NCBI GenBank assembly: GCA_050084515.1
Contig: CM114273.1
Location: 7,688,001 to 7,752,000, forward strand
DNA length: 64,000 nt
Source: Blasia pusilla
Lineage: Eukaryota > Marchantiophyta > Marchantiopsida > Blasiales
Reading direction: 5' to 3'
Shown: one piece after another, positions 1 through 12,099 of the stretch
Numbering within the stretch: the stretch's first letter is position 1
How the letters are laid out: each line of letters opens with the position of its first letter
Program-made: the position numbers and the translations under genes
Notes under the pieces: generated by a model
Database searches by the model: none
Told to the model about the DNA's origin: nothing
The model's input: only the letters and a program-made list of their open reading frames with translations

Positions 1-1330
1 TCATTTTGACTAATTCATACGAGTATTTCCTTTATTTTTTTAAAATAATTATTTCATTGCAATTTTTTTAATATAATAACTTTCTTTGCATCATATGTGC
101 CATTGAACTAGTGTTACTAAATCCTGACCTAAGTAAGAGAGAATCTAGATAAGCTAGTTGTGAGACAGGAAGATGACAAAGTAATCCACCAAGGGAAGGT
201 CAAGATGGGCTAGAAACCCTAAGATCAAACCTAGAGACCCAAGCGTGGAAATCAAGTTGTGATTGATACTAGTCGAGTCAGGCTCGCACCTTGAGTCAAC
301 AAGTTATAAGTCTTAGGAGAAAGAAGCAAAATCGCTCATGGAAACAATGGGATGAACCAAAAAAAGGCAAACAACCCTTGAGAATAGTCCTAGCTAAGGG
401 CGAGTGGGTTGGCCGCTTGGAGTCCGAAATAGTGGAGACAAACATGAGTGTATGAGACTAGTCACAAGAAGAAAACAACGGAAAGACCAACCAAAGGATA
501 TTGAGGCATGAGTCGAGATGGATGGTTAGCCATGAGACTCACGAAAGATGATGCAAGAGGCCAAGATGAGTCAAGGAAAGGCAAGAACGGCCATTAGAAT
601 CAATCAAGCCATCTTGGGGTCCAACTAGTTCAATGTAGAGTTAGGAATCCCAATCTAAGTCTGAGTTTAAGGGCGGTAAGTAGTAGCCTTGGGTGGATAC
701 TTAGGTGGAAGAGGGGAACCAGGAAACTCAAGAAATATGTAAGGATATTACACTCTCCCTCCATACTTGCTCACTACTTGGAATGAGGATTTGACCAAGT
801 TTCATGTTGTGAGTTAGGATACCGTTTGGGACACACTTTAAGGATAGCATGTGCGTTCTTGCTCGGGTGAGAAACATAGTGAGGTATCTCAAGTGTTGGG
901 GACAAGGCTCCCTTGTGAGACTCGGCAACCAAACTTGAACCGCATCTTCTCTAACTTATCCTCGAAGAATGTGCGACTAGTTGGATCTCGAAATTGAACC
1001 CAAGTCTTCAGGTGGCAAGGATCAAGGTAGCTTTCTAGGGCTAGAGAATAAGAGCAAAGAAGAAACTCTATGCGGATAGGTCTCCAAAACATGGACAATA
1101 TTATAAGGTTCTGACTACTCGATCGATAATCTGTAAGTAGACAACCTATGGATATCAATAATCTAATCCCTACAAATGCCTTAATTACATGCAATGGGGC
1201 TATAACCTAATGGACTCCTTCTTAATGAAATCATGGAGGAACAAACCACTTGCAAAGAGGGACCAATATAGTAGAATGCAAAAAAATTGTGACTTTTATT
1301 CTTGAAAATTATTAATCTTGCATAAAATTT
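1..1330. other. Spacer, no gene recognised
   Basis: The reading frames here are short and resemble no family I know. The plus strand between about 130 and 720 is purine-rich and repetitive in feel, with recurring words such as caagatg and gagtcaag, which suggests an old transposon body. I cannot classify it. It may include the helicase C-terminus of the Helitron remnant that starts just to the right, but I could not follow that reading frame past 1,330. Confidence 0.4.
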
Positions 1331-2760
1331 GGAGACTACCAAACCCTTAGGAGGAATATAACAATGAGTGACGAGTAGGATATGTGGAGCTTCATGTAAT
1401 TATCTGAAGTAACTTGAAGTTGAGCAATGTCATTGGGATAGAAAAGGTAGAGTGGACAATGGTAGTTATAGGATGTAATCAAATTGCAACAATTTTTATA
1501 CTGGCTGTTAGTAGAGTGGTCATTACCTGTAGACTCCCAATATTTCTGCATAAGTGTTTTGAAAAAAAATTTACCACATCCACGAGCTCCTTTTGGAAGA
1601 ATTAAGCCACTTTGGATATCTTTGAGTTTCAAGTATAAGTCCATTTGCTCAGGATCAAGAATAGACATTTCAGGTGGGCAAAGTTGGCTATGTGGATCCT
1701 ATACTGTAGAATTAAGAGGTGGACTAGAGTTAGAAAGTAAAACGGGCATATTGTCATCGAGGTAAGGTTGAAGAATATCAGTTGCTTTAGCAAGTATCTC
1801 AGCTGTATGCACTTGGCTCCCTAGATGCTCAACTACATGTTTTGTTATCAACCTTTTCATATTCTCAAGATTAGTTATTTCACCACAGTGCATGCATTCG
1901 TGCAAGTAATGGAAATGTTTGTAGTAAGACAAAATAAAAATATCCATTCCATTGGTGAAGTGTGTGGAATTCTGTAAACCTCACAATCTTAGATGATTTA
2001 CATACGAAATTTCCTAAAGAGTCCAAGCCTACAAGTCTACCCAGGTTTGATTAGCTTTGAGATTTGAAAACCTCATGAGGTGTCTATTACATGTAAAAAG
2101 TGTGGTCTTCTAGGGAATCAGGTCTATTGCACTAGAGTGTGACACGATGTATGCAAGACAACGCTGCATTCTTATATAACAAAGTGCGACGAGAGGGAGG
2201 ATTAGAATCTGTATACTTGACAGATTGAGAGCGGAAGATAATAGGAATTTATAGTGTTGTTAAAGCAGCTTTGATTTTGTGGAGGATACAAATCTGTTGA
2301 GTACTACCCCACATACAAGTTTGAGACGTACTTCATCTAGTCCTTCTAAGCCAAGGTAACGGGCGGATTCGGTGTATATATCAAGAGATCCAGTCGGCTC
2401 AGACTTTAAAGCTTACTTTAGTAAGTAGAAAGACCAATCTCTATTAGGGACACGTTGAATGTTCATATGGGCACCCCACAGAAGTAATATTACAGGATGG
2501 AATGGAATGACATTCCTATGTTCAGTAGCTGGTTGGTAGTATGTCCAACCCATAGATTTAGGGTCACTGAAAGGAATTGGTGAAGAATTGATATCAACTG
2601 GAAAGCCCATGTGACAGAAAGGTTGCTGGTCTTTTCTTTTCTGTATTATGCAAACGCCATCCTTACATTTTTGAAGCTTTTTATTAATAACATATGTTTG
2701 CAAACCAAATTGCCGAAGAATTTGAGGCCAACTTAGACAAGCCCTTAGTGGCCGCGGCTG
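1330..2760 (-). mobile_element. Decayed Helitron replicase-helicase, remnant A
   Basis: The minus strand shows pieces of a Helitron RepHel protein in the right order. From about 2,703 to 2,260 there is a Rep-associated segment: cysteine-containing CKDGVCII, then NVIPFHPVILLLWGAHMNIQ, then YLLK and a block ending LVCGVVLNR, matching the usual VVPYNPxLLLxxxAHxNV and VSGVVLNR blocks of plant Helitrons. From about 1,947 to 1,336 there is a helicase start with a Walker A-like GARGCGK followed by FFFKTL. Stops separate the pieces, including one right after YLLK, and Walker B and the later helicase motifs were not found. Helitrons move by rolling-circle replication using these two activities. This copy is a pseudogene. 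The same Rep block recurs near 53.3-53.6 kb, so the two are related copies. Confidence 0.7.
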
Positions 2761-2769
2761 AGATAATGG

Positions 2770-4590
2770 TTGAAGACATAGAAAATGTGGAACATGTCGT
2801 GGTTACATCAACATGTGGAATGTTTCAACAGATTTACAAATAGAGATCTCTAAAGTAGAATTGGAACCTGCAGTTATTACTAGGCGTGGATCCACACGGT
2901 TAGAAGTGGATGTGCAAATGGTGGGAGGACATGCAAAGAAAGAAGTTGGTGTTACTGAAGATGTTGAAGTACTAATTGATTGTAAAAACCATTGTGACAG
3001 AGACAGTGAGCCTGATCACTGAAACTACGGATTTTCATGATAGCAGCTTGATGTGGGTTTAGGGTATGAATTCCCTTGCAACAAAACTGACAAGAATATC
3101 GAAGGGAATGCTATTCAAGAGCCCAATCTTGATCATCAATGCTTGGCTTGTCAATCTCCTATAAGTTCTACCTTATCACCTTCAACTATGAATCTTATTT
3201 TCTTGCTGGCTACAACATGTCCATCCTCACTCTACCTCTCATCCTCTTGCTCACTTTGATCTTTCGACAAGTGATCTTATGATGTGTTTCGGCTTTGGAC
3301 TTTATTTATTGTGCACGCTTCCCTGTGAACGGGAAGCTGATGTAGACGTCGCTGAGCTATTTTCACATGGATCACTTCATCCCTGGTACAACTGCTCTAC
3401 CACTAGAGACTCTACATCGTTCTTAACTTGAATACTCTTCCATGTTAACCGTTAACAATTCCACCTTTGGCAAGTGTTTCAAGCAGGTACAGTTTGCCCT
3501 ACGCTAATTTGTAGCCCAAAACACCTCCATGGACAAGCACTATTATCTTACTTATCCCTGCCCCATTATAATCACCGAAGAAAACTAGATGCTACTTCTT
3601 GGCAAACAACTTGATCTATACCCCAAAAGCTTACCAAAATTCAATTGCTGCTTCTCAGAGAACATTTGCGTCTATACCCCACTAAGGAACGATAATGAAG
3701 AGTTCTCCACTTCCAATGATCATAAGCAAACATCATACAACAAGTATGATACCTATCTTTTCAACCTTGTGAAATTATCTCCAAAATACAAAAAAAGCTG
3801 ATGCAGCTAGGCCATGATGAAATACAGTTCCCACCACCCAGAACAGACAACTACCTTAACTCTAAATTCAACTTCTGCTTCTTCCTCTTTCTATCCATTT
3901 CTACAGGCTACTATCTAATTTTTTACTCATCAAGTACTTGATATCCATGCAGAACTTTTCAAGCTTGGGGATTTCTTGCCCGTCACAAATAAGCAACACA
4001 GAGGCTATCCTACCTAAACTTATTTGTTCGTACTTTCTCTCCCACTCCATCCCTCCATCTGCTTATGTTTCTATCTCTTAGCATATTCCTGATCATGACT
4101 CAGAATGATTATCTCAATCAAGTACTTGTCCACTACATTATCTTACCATTTTTAGGTCTGTTATGTCCTTCAATTTCACCAATTCCAAGCATCGTATCCT
4201 GCATTTTTTAAACTTTTCTAATGGCACCATCCCAAAGGAAACAATCCTCATGTAGAGCTAGCAATCCTCACAATGTACATGCTCCTCGAGGAATATTCAA
4301 CAAAACTCGTATAAGAAACAAAATGCAGTACTAAAAAATACTACAAACCACAAACTATTATGTAGAGCTAGTGCCTATCACTGGCCACTTATTGAGCAAA
4401 TGATGTCAAGGTGGGAAACTCATTGTCGTGGATTTATATCCAAGATACAATGTTGCAGTTATTTTGGTTGTGTGATCTAGTGCAATACCCTTGCCAGAAT
4501 GTGTACTATCAGTTCTAACCAATACCCACCATATGCTTTATGTAATGGATTTCTCCTCCCTTACATTATACTAAGACCTGGATAATTCTT
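2770..4590. other. Spacer, no gene recognised
   Basis: Only short reading frames occur, for example a 69-codon frame at 2,813-3,022 on the plus strand with no recognisable motif. The stretch lies between two Helitron-like remnants in opposite orientation and may be decayed sequence from either. No RNA gene or repeat was recognised. Confidence 0.35.
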
Positions 4591-4599
4591 CTTACGTGA

Positions 4600-6080
4600 T
4601 TTGTGTTCGAAAACACAACCACATTGTAGCTTTAATGTATACATGACACAATTGTATATTAGGCAGATATTGGTTGTTGATCCACTACATCTACAACAAC
4701 TTTCTATTATTGATTCAAGAAGGGGAAGACATAGAAAATTCCATGGATTTCACAAGGGATTTTTTCATGCTACATCCCTGATTGACTCACCTCTTATCGA
4801 GTGGACCCATAATACTCGTAGTAGCCAAGAAATTGAGAAGAGTGTTGCAACCCTCAAGCAAATCATCTACGTGAATTCAAAATCAATCCACTCTACAAAG
4901 ACTATAAGGCCCTACTTGAACTTCCTGATCCATCTCCCATACAAGAAGTACTACCTAGCACAGTAGTACACACAATTCCGCATTATTCCCAACAAAAGGG
5001 CCAACTTACTCATAGCATGGCATATGATCCATATCAATTAGACTTAAACATACTACAAGCTGGATGTTTCTTATTCACTACCAAATCGTAGACCTAACTC
5101 CTCTGATATTTTTTATAATGATTCTATCTGTATTTGCGTTGATGCAATTTAGAGGTTTCTCACTGATTCCTCTAGTAATTCTATCGATAATTGTCTTACT
5201 ATAGAGACAATTTTTTTCCCTTTCTTATTTCCTTTTTTACGTGGATACTACACTGGTGTGCAATATTTTCCTAAGTACATGAAGTCAAGGACTAAGCAAT
5301 TATTTATTCCCTTTTCATTGTATAAGCCTTATTCTCTTATTATGCACCAACTCCATCAATCTATTTCACTCTGTTCCACTCCCCGTACCTTTATCTTGCA
5401 GAAGGACTTAGAGAGATTAAGAAAGGATCACCTTGATCCTCTTGAAGGAGATCTATACTATTACTTATCTAAGCATTCATCAAGTCCTCAAATTCTAGGC
5501 AGCCCAGCTTGGCATAGGCGTCATCTTCGTGATTTAGAAGCCATGGTTCACAATCTAGGTATGCCACATTTTATTTTTTAACCCTTACTTCTGATGAGGC
5601 CTCTTGACAGAGATCTTTGATATTGAAAAACTACTTATTAAATTTAATCCAGCCTTTACATGGAGAGATTCATCCGTTGAGTATGCCCAACTCTTTTACA
5701 CACGCCTCCACACATTTTTGGCTCAATTCATTTTTTCAGGCCCATGTGTCCTTGGTAAAGTAGTAGACTAAATCATCAGATATGAGATGCAAGGCACGGG
5801 TAGCTTACACTCTCATATAATATTTTGGGTTGAGAATAAAGATATTGAGTTACTTCAGAAAGATGTGCCTATAAGGCCATGTATTCCACGTTCACCACAT
5901 CTTGTTACATCTGATCCACTTCCACTCAAATTCCTCTAGATGTTCTTCCCACATAGGGTCTCAATTCAAATTCTGTATTGATTCAAGAAAATAGGGCAAT
6001 CGTTTCAGCCTCTACAACGATATAATAGGCCCCTCCAGCCACCGCGAGATCTCTTTCACAGAATCTGATGTAGATCCTGA
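4600..6080 (+). mobile_element. Helitron-like Rep remnant B, plus strand
   Basis: The plus strand carries a decayed replication-initiator region. Around 5,480-5,580 the reading GSPAWHRRHLRDLEAMV, then MPHFIF, matches the conserved region that precedes the HUH centre in Helitron-like N-terminal domains. About 200 bases on (5,745-5,860) the frame gives IIRYEMQGTGSLHSHIIFWV. The H-S-H pair within LHSHIIFW sits where the two metal-binding histidines of HUH relaxases lie. At least ten stops interrupt the frame, so this is dead. The centre differs from the GLPHVHIL centre of the 22.8-29 kb element, so it represents another lineage, perhaps Helentron or Helitron2. No helicase part was found beside it. 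Confidence 0.6.
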
Positions 6081-6089
6081 TCACCTACT

Positions 6090-8280
6090 TGATTGGGATG
6101 AATCATGGAGATCCATGCAAGCATGACACAAGGGCAAGGATAGGGGATAGTGGCGACGTGCCGTGTGAAACAAACGGGTTTATGCGTTGGTTTAATCGTC
6201 TAAGGTTTAAGCACAATCTCTATGACGTCCGTTTTGAAGACCAAGTTTTATGTAGTGTGGAGATAGCTTGTTTGTTGACGGAGTACGCGTCAAACTATTT
6301 GAAGTTCTAGCGTTCAGTATAGTAAAACGCTCAAGCAGAATGGATCGCGCACATGAAAAGCGAAGTAAAGCAATAAGGTTTTGGAAGTGTGAACCTGCAT
6401 GTGTAATCACAAAAAGGTTCAGCATTTCCTGTGTTCCAACCCCAACACCCAACGCCTGAAATATGACGCAAAATTGGTTGTTCCAACTGTGGCTGTGAAG
6501 CTTTTCTTTCTAATAGATTTCCTTGGAACTGTGGCACGAGATGTAGGCTCAGGATGCCTTGTTGGTAACCCTTCTCTCAATGGGAGACACGTGAGCAAAT
6601 TTAGAACCAGATTCTCAAACATCCACCGGGAGTGTTGAGATTGTTCGTGAAGAACGAAGAAGAGAGGAGGAGTGGATTGGGGTGGAGGTGAGTGGATGGT
6701 GGCAAGGAGGTATAGTAAGGGGACAAGCTGGGAGAAGGCCCCAAATTCTTGCTTTGGGTAGTCCAAGGGGAATAATTCCGTGATCAGTGATAGAATTGGG
6801 GATATGGAGGGGAAGACATGGATGATTATTCGCGACTCGGCAGAAGAGCAGAAACAACCGGTCCCAATTGGACAGAAGACCATAGTTTTTCCAAGAGCAG
6901 AGCTCCTACAATGAGTAGAGCTTGCTAAAGTGAGCAGGGTAGATGGGAAGGTGGTAATAGGCCTTTCGGCTCGGGCAAGAGGTCGAGTTTAGAAATATCT
7001 GGAGAAATAATGACTAACATTGAGCGACAGACTGAATAGTGATTAGTTATCGGAAACAATGCCTTAAGCGTTGCTGGACATGATCAGGCAGCGAAAGAAT
7101 ATAGCAGTTGGAGATGGCATACCTTGATGGTTTCGAGGAAACAAATTGGACAGCGAAAAGATAAATTGCAAATTGTACACATCAACCCCACGCGAGCTCT
7201 GTGATGAGGATGAGGAGCCTTGGGGAAAAAATTGCACACAACTTGGATTAAAACGAAACCCGATTAACGCACCCTTAGGAGTAAATGAATATTACGTAAA
7301 GCAGATGCCCAAACATGGAAACCCAGCAGAGCTTACTAAATGCGGAGGAGTGTGCACTGAGCGCTCATGATTGAGAACAATGGGAGTACAACAATGACAG
7401 TCTTAGGATCCAACTCTAAGGAGTTAGGTTTGAAAGACAATAGGGAGGAAGCGCACACGTGGACAACTATCAAAGGAGCGCACACGCCGATAACGATCAA
7501 AGGAATTGTCAAAGGAACGAAAATCAATGAGGCCAGATCACAAAAAATGTAAGAGCGAACAGACTAGCGACAGACATTGCAGTCTGAAAGCAGAGTGACA
7601 CGCAAAGAAGCTCGCGAATCGGAACAACCTGGGAAATCACAACAAGTTGGGGAATCAGAATGAAGTTGGAGAGCAAGCGGTACAACGGTAGTAGTCGTTG
7701 TGTGAGCGTGGAAGATTGCTAATAAACTGCAACAACAAGAAAAACAAGGTGCGAATTTTGAAGGACAAATCTGCTGAGTGAATTCGTACCTGAATCCGAG
7801 ATGGAGAAGGAAGCTCGGCCATCCAATCCTTAGCAATCTTCCACTCACATAGTCAGAGATGTCAGCGGCAGAACCAACGTAGACGGTGCTAACATAGGTA
7901 GTAGTAATGAAAATTATATCGTAGGCGCAGAAATCTCAGGCGCGCGAAGGGAAGCTTGCACCAAGATTGCAAGCAGGGATAGTGAAGATCATCTGTGGTA
8001 CTAAAGGAGCTGAGACGTAAAAAAATGATCTCGCACAAAGGGTCTTCAAATGAAGCACGTGGTACCCTCGGGACACTTAAACCACACATAAGACTCACAA
8101 ATTAGAAGACTTCTCATGGGGTAAGTTCTTGTCCGTTATAAAACAATCTTATGGTGGAAAAATAATCCACGTAATGCTTTTAGCCACGTGGAGATAGCCT
8201 CGAGTCAGAATGTAAAACAGAGACATACAAGAGGGCAGCAGAAGAAGCCATTTGAAACCAAGCCTTCTTTTATAGGTCGT
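6090..8280. other. Moderately GC-rich spacer, no gene recognised
   Basis: Base composition here is clearly richer in G and C than the flanking sequence. Overlapping open frames run on both strands, the longest 154 codons on the minus strand at 6,419-6,883, but none has a motif I recognise. Such islands elsewhere in the window coincide with the 5' parts of genes, so part of this could be exons or untranslated exons of an unknown gene, or a captured gene fragment. I see no splice-supported coding path. Confidence 0.3.
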
Positions 8281-8987
8281 AATGAAAAGCCTCACAAATG
8301 AAATTAGTGGACACACTTTAAATATAGTTAAATTTTAAAAAAGATGAAAAAATAAGAAAGATAATTTTTTTAATAATAAATCTAAATTGGGTAAAAAAAA
8401 TTCATATATTTTATTTTATTAATTTTGGGAAAAAGAATCAACCCTTTTTCCAATCCTCATCCTTCAATAAGTAAAAGAAAATCATTTATTTTGATGAATA
8501 TTTTCCAAAAAGAGGGATTAAAATTTTCTCCAAAGCTAACTTGAGAATAAAAAATAATATGGTCAAAATTCCCATTATTTTGAATAATAATTCTGGTCTC
8601 ATTAGTGTCTTATTATCCTTTTCATTTTTTCCCAAAAGGAAATTTAATTTTTCCTCAAAACTAAACTTTAAATTAATTTTTATCATAATTTGTTGGCATG
8701 AACCTTGAAAAAGTAATTTTTAATTTCAAAATGAGAAAATATATTAAAAATTAAAGAGAGTCTATAAGATTTCATGGGAAAGATATTTTAATTTTAATTA
8801 GTTTTATTTATGGAAAATAAAATAAAGAAAAAACTTAATTATTAAAACCTTACCCATTCTTGTTTTCTGCTTAGTATAAGGTAAAATTTAAAAAAATGTC
8901 ACCAATCGGCTTCATGGACAAATATGATACGTGTCATTCATTCATTTATCTTCACCATGAGCTATTGCGCTTAATAGCATGATAATG

Positions 8988-9020
8988 GCGCCTCTATACG
9001 GAGGCTGAGAAAAAAACTAG
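8988..9020 (+). repeat. Helitron-like 3' terminus, second family
   Basis: A short GC-rich hairpin (stem gcctc / gaggc around tatacg) is followed by an 11-base A-rich spacer and CTAG, then T. A hairpin about ten bases before a terminal CTRR is the hallmark of a Helitron 3' end. The stem sequence differs from the CGTGC/GCACG family found elsewhere in the window, so this would be a different family. Confidence 0.45.
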
Positions 9021-9486
9021 TAGGTTAATAATATTCATTAAAATTCATTTCCCTTTCCCATCAAGTATGATTTAAGGGGAAGAAGTATATTGCTTAAGTT
9101 TAAGGGAAGGGTGGAATTATTTAGGGGAGCGGGGTATATTTAAATTTTAATTGAGGAGTGGAATATCATTCATGTTTAAAATTTTAGGGTAAGGAAAATG
9201 AATTTGAATGGAAAAGGGAAATGATTTCATGAATTAAAATTAATTTATAATGTAGTCAGTGGATGTGACGTTGGTGGGAAGATGCTACGTTGCCGAGAAG
9301 AGTAGGTATTCTTTAAATTCTTTTGGAGGAGTGAAATTATTTAAGAGTTGGGTATTATTTAAATTATGATTGAGGAGTAGCATTATTTTAAAAGTGGAAT
9401 GCTGTTACTATTTTAAGATTTAAGAAAGTAGAAATTATACTTCAATTTTCAAGTGAAAAATAGTTCAAAATTATTAAAAAACCAAT

Positions 9487-9547
9487 TTTTTGTGCAAACA
9501 CGGACATGCTAACTAGTACTAGTGAGGAGTGTGCAATGCACAGATCC
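9487..9547. repeat. Two Helitron 3' termini meeting tail to tail
   Basis: Reading rightward, gtgcaaacac then ggacatgcta then CTAG at 9,513-9,516 gives a plus-oriented 3' end, although its stem is eroded. Two bases later, reading leftward from CTAG at 9,519-9,522, a seven-base spacer is followed by TGTGC att GCACA, a clean minus-oriented 3' end. The two ends therefore abut within two bases. Both belong to the same terminus family as those at 22.87, 36.0, 38.1 and 47.3 kb. Confidence 0.55.
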
Positions 9548-10261
9548 TATTTAAATCTTTTTTATATATATATTTCTCTTCTTTTGACCTCTACTTAAGG
9601 TGACAAAATATTTTTTTACAAAATTGTGGTGATACATACCAAGCCGAGGAGCATCCATAAGAAGTGCATCTTCCAATTAGTATAGAGATGTAGAGTAGGA
9701 TATGATATTAAAAACTTTTTGATTTTCTTTTAATTTAAATTTAATGGGAAAATAAAATGAATTTTCATGGAAGAAGAAAAAATATTAACTAAAATTAAAT
9801 GGGAGTGTGATATTATTTAAATCTTCATGAAAGAATATAATTACTTAGAAGAGTGGAATGTCACTACTCCTTTCATATTTAATAAAGTTAAATATTATAT
9901 TTAAATTTTGGAATAAAAGTAATCGATTTTTTAATAAATATTCATTATAATTCAGATTTGATATTTTTGGAAAAGAAAATGAATTTTAATGGAAAAGGGA
10001 AATAATTTCATTAATTACAATCAACTAATGATTTAGTTAGTGGATGTCATTTATGTGAGAAGAGTTGAAGTGGAAAAGTGTGTATTGTTTTAAACTTTTA
10101 TGGAGGAATCAAATTATTTGGGGGAATTGGGCATTATTTACATTTTAATTGAAGAGTGGAATTATTTTAAACATGCAATGTTATTAATTATTTTCTAATT
10201 TAAGATAGTAAAAATATATTAAAATTTTAAAATACAAAAAATTCTAAATGGTTAAAATAAT

Positions 10262-10295
10262 TGTCTTTGTGCGCAATCACAGGCTTACTAACTAG
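10262..10295 (+). repeat. Helitron 3' terminus, plus orientation
   Basis: The string gtgcgcaatcac, then aggcttactaa, then CTAG ending at 10,295 and followed by T matches the terminus family of the window, including the gcttactaaCTAGT tail. The stem is degenerate. It closes the AT-rich repeat body to its left. Confidence 0.5.
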
Positions 10296-10299
10296 TTTT

Positions 10300-11955
10300 A
10301 ATATATTAGCAAATTTGATATACGGATAAGGAGCGCAACATCCTCCCAAGAATAGAAAGAGGTAAGAAATGCAAGAAAACATTGGTAACAAAGTAAACAC
10401 CAAAATAACCAATGTGAATGGACCATGAGATGAGTGACCACCAACAATTTTGGCTCGCCGTATTATCACCAATGCTTATGCATGTTTTTATGCCACCAAA
10501 ATACTACAAGGCATTGTCAATATTGCGATGCAATGTTAATAATAAGACAATAACAATGAGAAGGGATAAATGGAGGTTTCTCAATGAAGCAAACGTTCTT
10601 AGGAAAATATCAAAAGACAAATGTAAGTGTCCAAAAACTTCTTTAGTCAAAGCAAGGTCCCGGGAGTTTTTTCGTGACAACCGGTATATTTCCGATTTGT
10701 ATAAAACCAAATGGAAATTTTCAAACTTTTCCGTATCCAGACCGGCTAAACAGATATAAATACAAAGGAAACCCTACTTGAACCATTAGTTTTTAACCGG
10801 TAAGTGAGAAACTAAATCGAAAATTCTCAAATTCTTCTCGCTAGCTCAACATGTAACCTTGATTCTCCTCGGACTTTGAGTCAAAGGGATAAAGTCATTG
10901 GTCACATATTTTATTACATAGCTCAACTTCTCGATTCTTGTGGATGCACCAGTTGGAAACTCTTTTGTATGTGCATCTTGATACACTAAGTTAGAACGCA
11001 TGTGATTGGAAACCACCACATCACATAATAGATGAAAGCCACCTCTTGATAAATCAAATCAACTCATCATTGAGAGGTTGCTTGTATAGTAGAAGGCAAG
11101 ATATGTAGTTACTCTTGCCTAATAATGTATTTTAAAGTATGAGGTATTGATGGTATTGCCTGTTTGATCACATCATATGCCAACACTTATTCTCTACCTT
11201 TTCCTTTATATCCAAAGGTTTACGCAAATACAACTAGCCACAACTAGGAGAAAATGATAAGGAAATTCAAGACGTAACCATATTATTCTCAAGAATATGT
11301 AGTTTACAAGACATAAATGGAGGAATGATGGGATTTCTAGTCAACTCATGGTCATGTACTTGCTATTGAACGCAAATAAGATCTATAAGATCACATGGAT
11401 CTTATGATTTCTCTGGGGATCAAAGGTTATTGTGCTAAAGATTCCTTCAAGAAGTATTACAACATTGAATCTTGAGTGATTTTGTAGCAGAACTATATAG
11501 AGCGATACAAAAGTCATGTTACGTCTTTTAGGATAGATCGATGAGATCTAGTACAGCGCTTTCAAGGATACTAGAGGAAAACCTTAAGAGGTTGAGGATG
11601 ACCTGTTGAGGCCACAGATAACTCGAGAGAGTAGGTTTTCCCTTCGTTTTGGCTTATTTGGAGTCATATTGAGAAACTTGTTATTTCGAGCAAGTTACTA
11701 TTTTGAGCATAGTTGAATTTCCACTTGGGGAAGTGGCCCTTGACCTCCTACAGTAGGTCAAGAGCTAAGGAGGTGACCTAGGAGCATAGGTGACTATGGA
11801 AAGAGCTTGGGAGAGAGAAGGGGGTATACCCAAAGAGAGGGAGTCTGAGAGATCATTCTCTCTTTGTGGAACCTCTTGGCATGAGGCGGCAAAGCTATGG
11901 TCTTTCTTGCCTTGTGTGTGTAACCCATGCCTCTCATTAGGAGAGTGGGTTTCGT
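10300..11955. other. Spacer, no gene recognised
   Basis: The frames are short, the longest being 113 codons on the plus strand at 10,418-10,759 without a recognisable motif. No RNA gene, LTR or terminal inverted repeat was noticed. Confidence 0.35.
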
Positions 11956-11956
11956 T

Positions 11957-12096
<140 letters not shown>

Positions 12097-12099
12097 TTT

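Larger units (their letters stand above)
8281..10230. other. AT-rich spacer holding Helitron termini
   Basis: This is strongly AT-rich sequence with many runs of A and T and no credible coding frame. Two stretches, near 9,080-9,180 and 10,080-10,170, look alike (shared words such as gtggaattattt and gggtatatttaaattttaattg), so it appears to contain diverged copies of one non-autonomous repeat. It also holds the hairpin-plus-CTAG termini listed separately. Confidence 0.5.
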
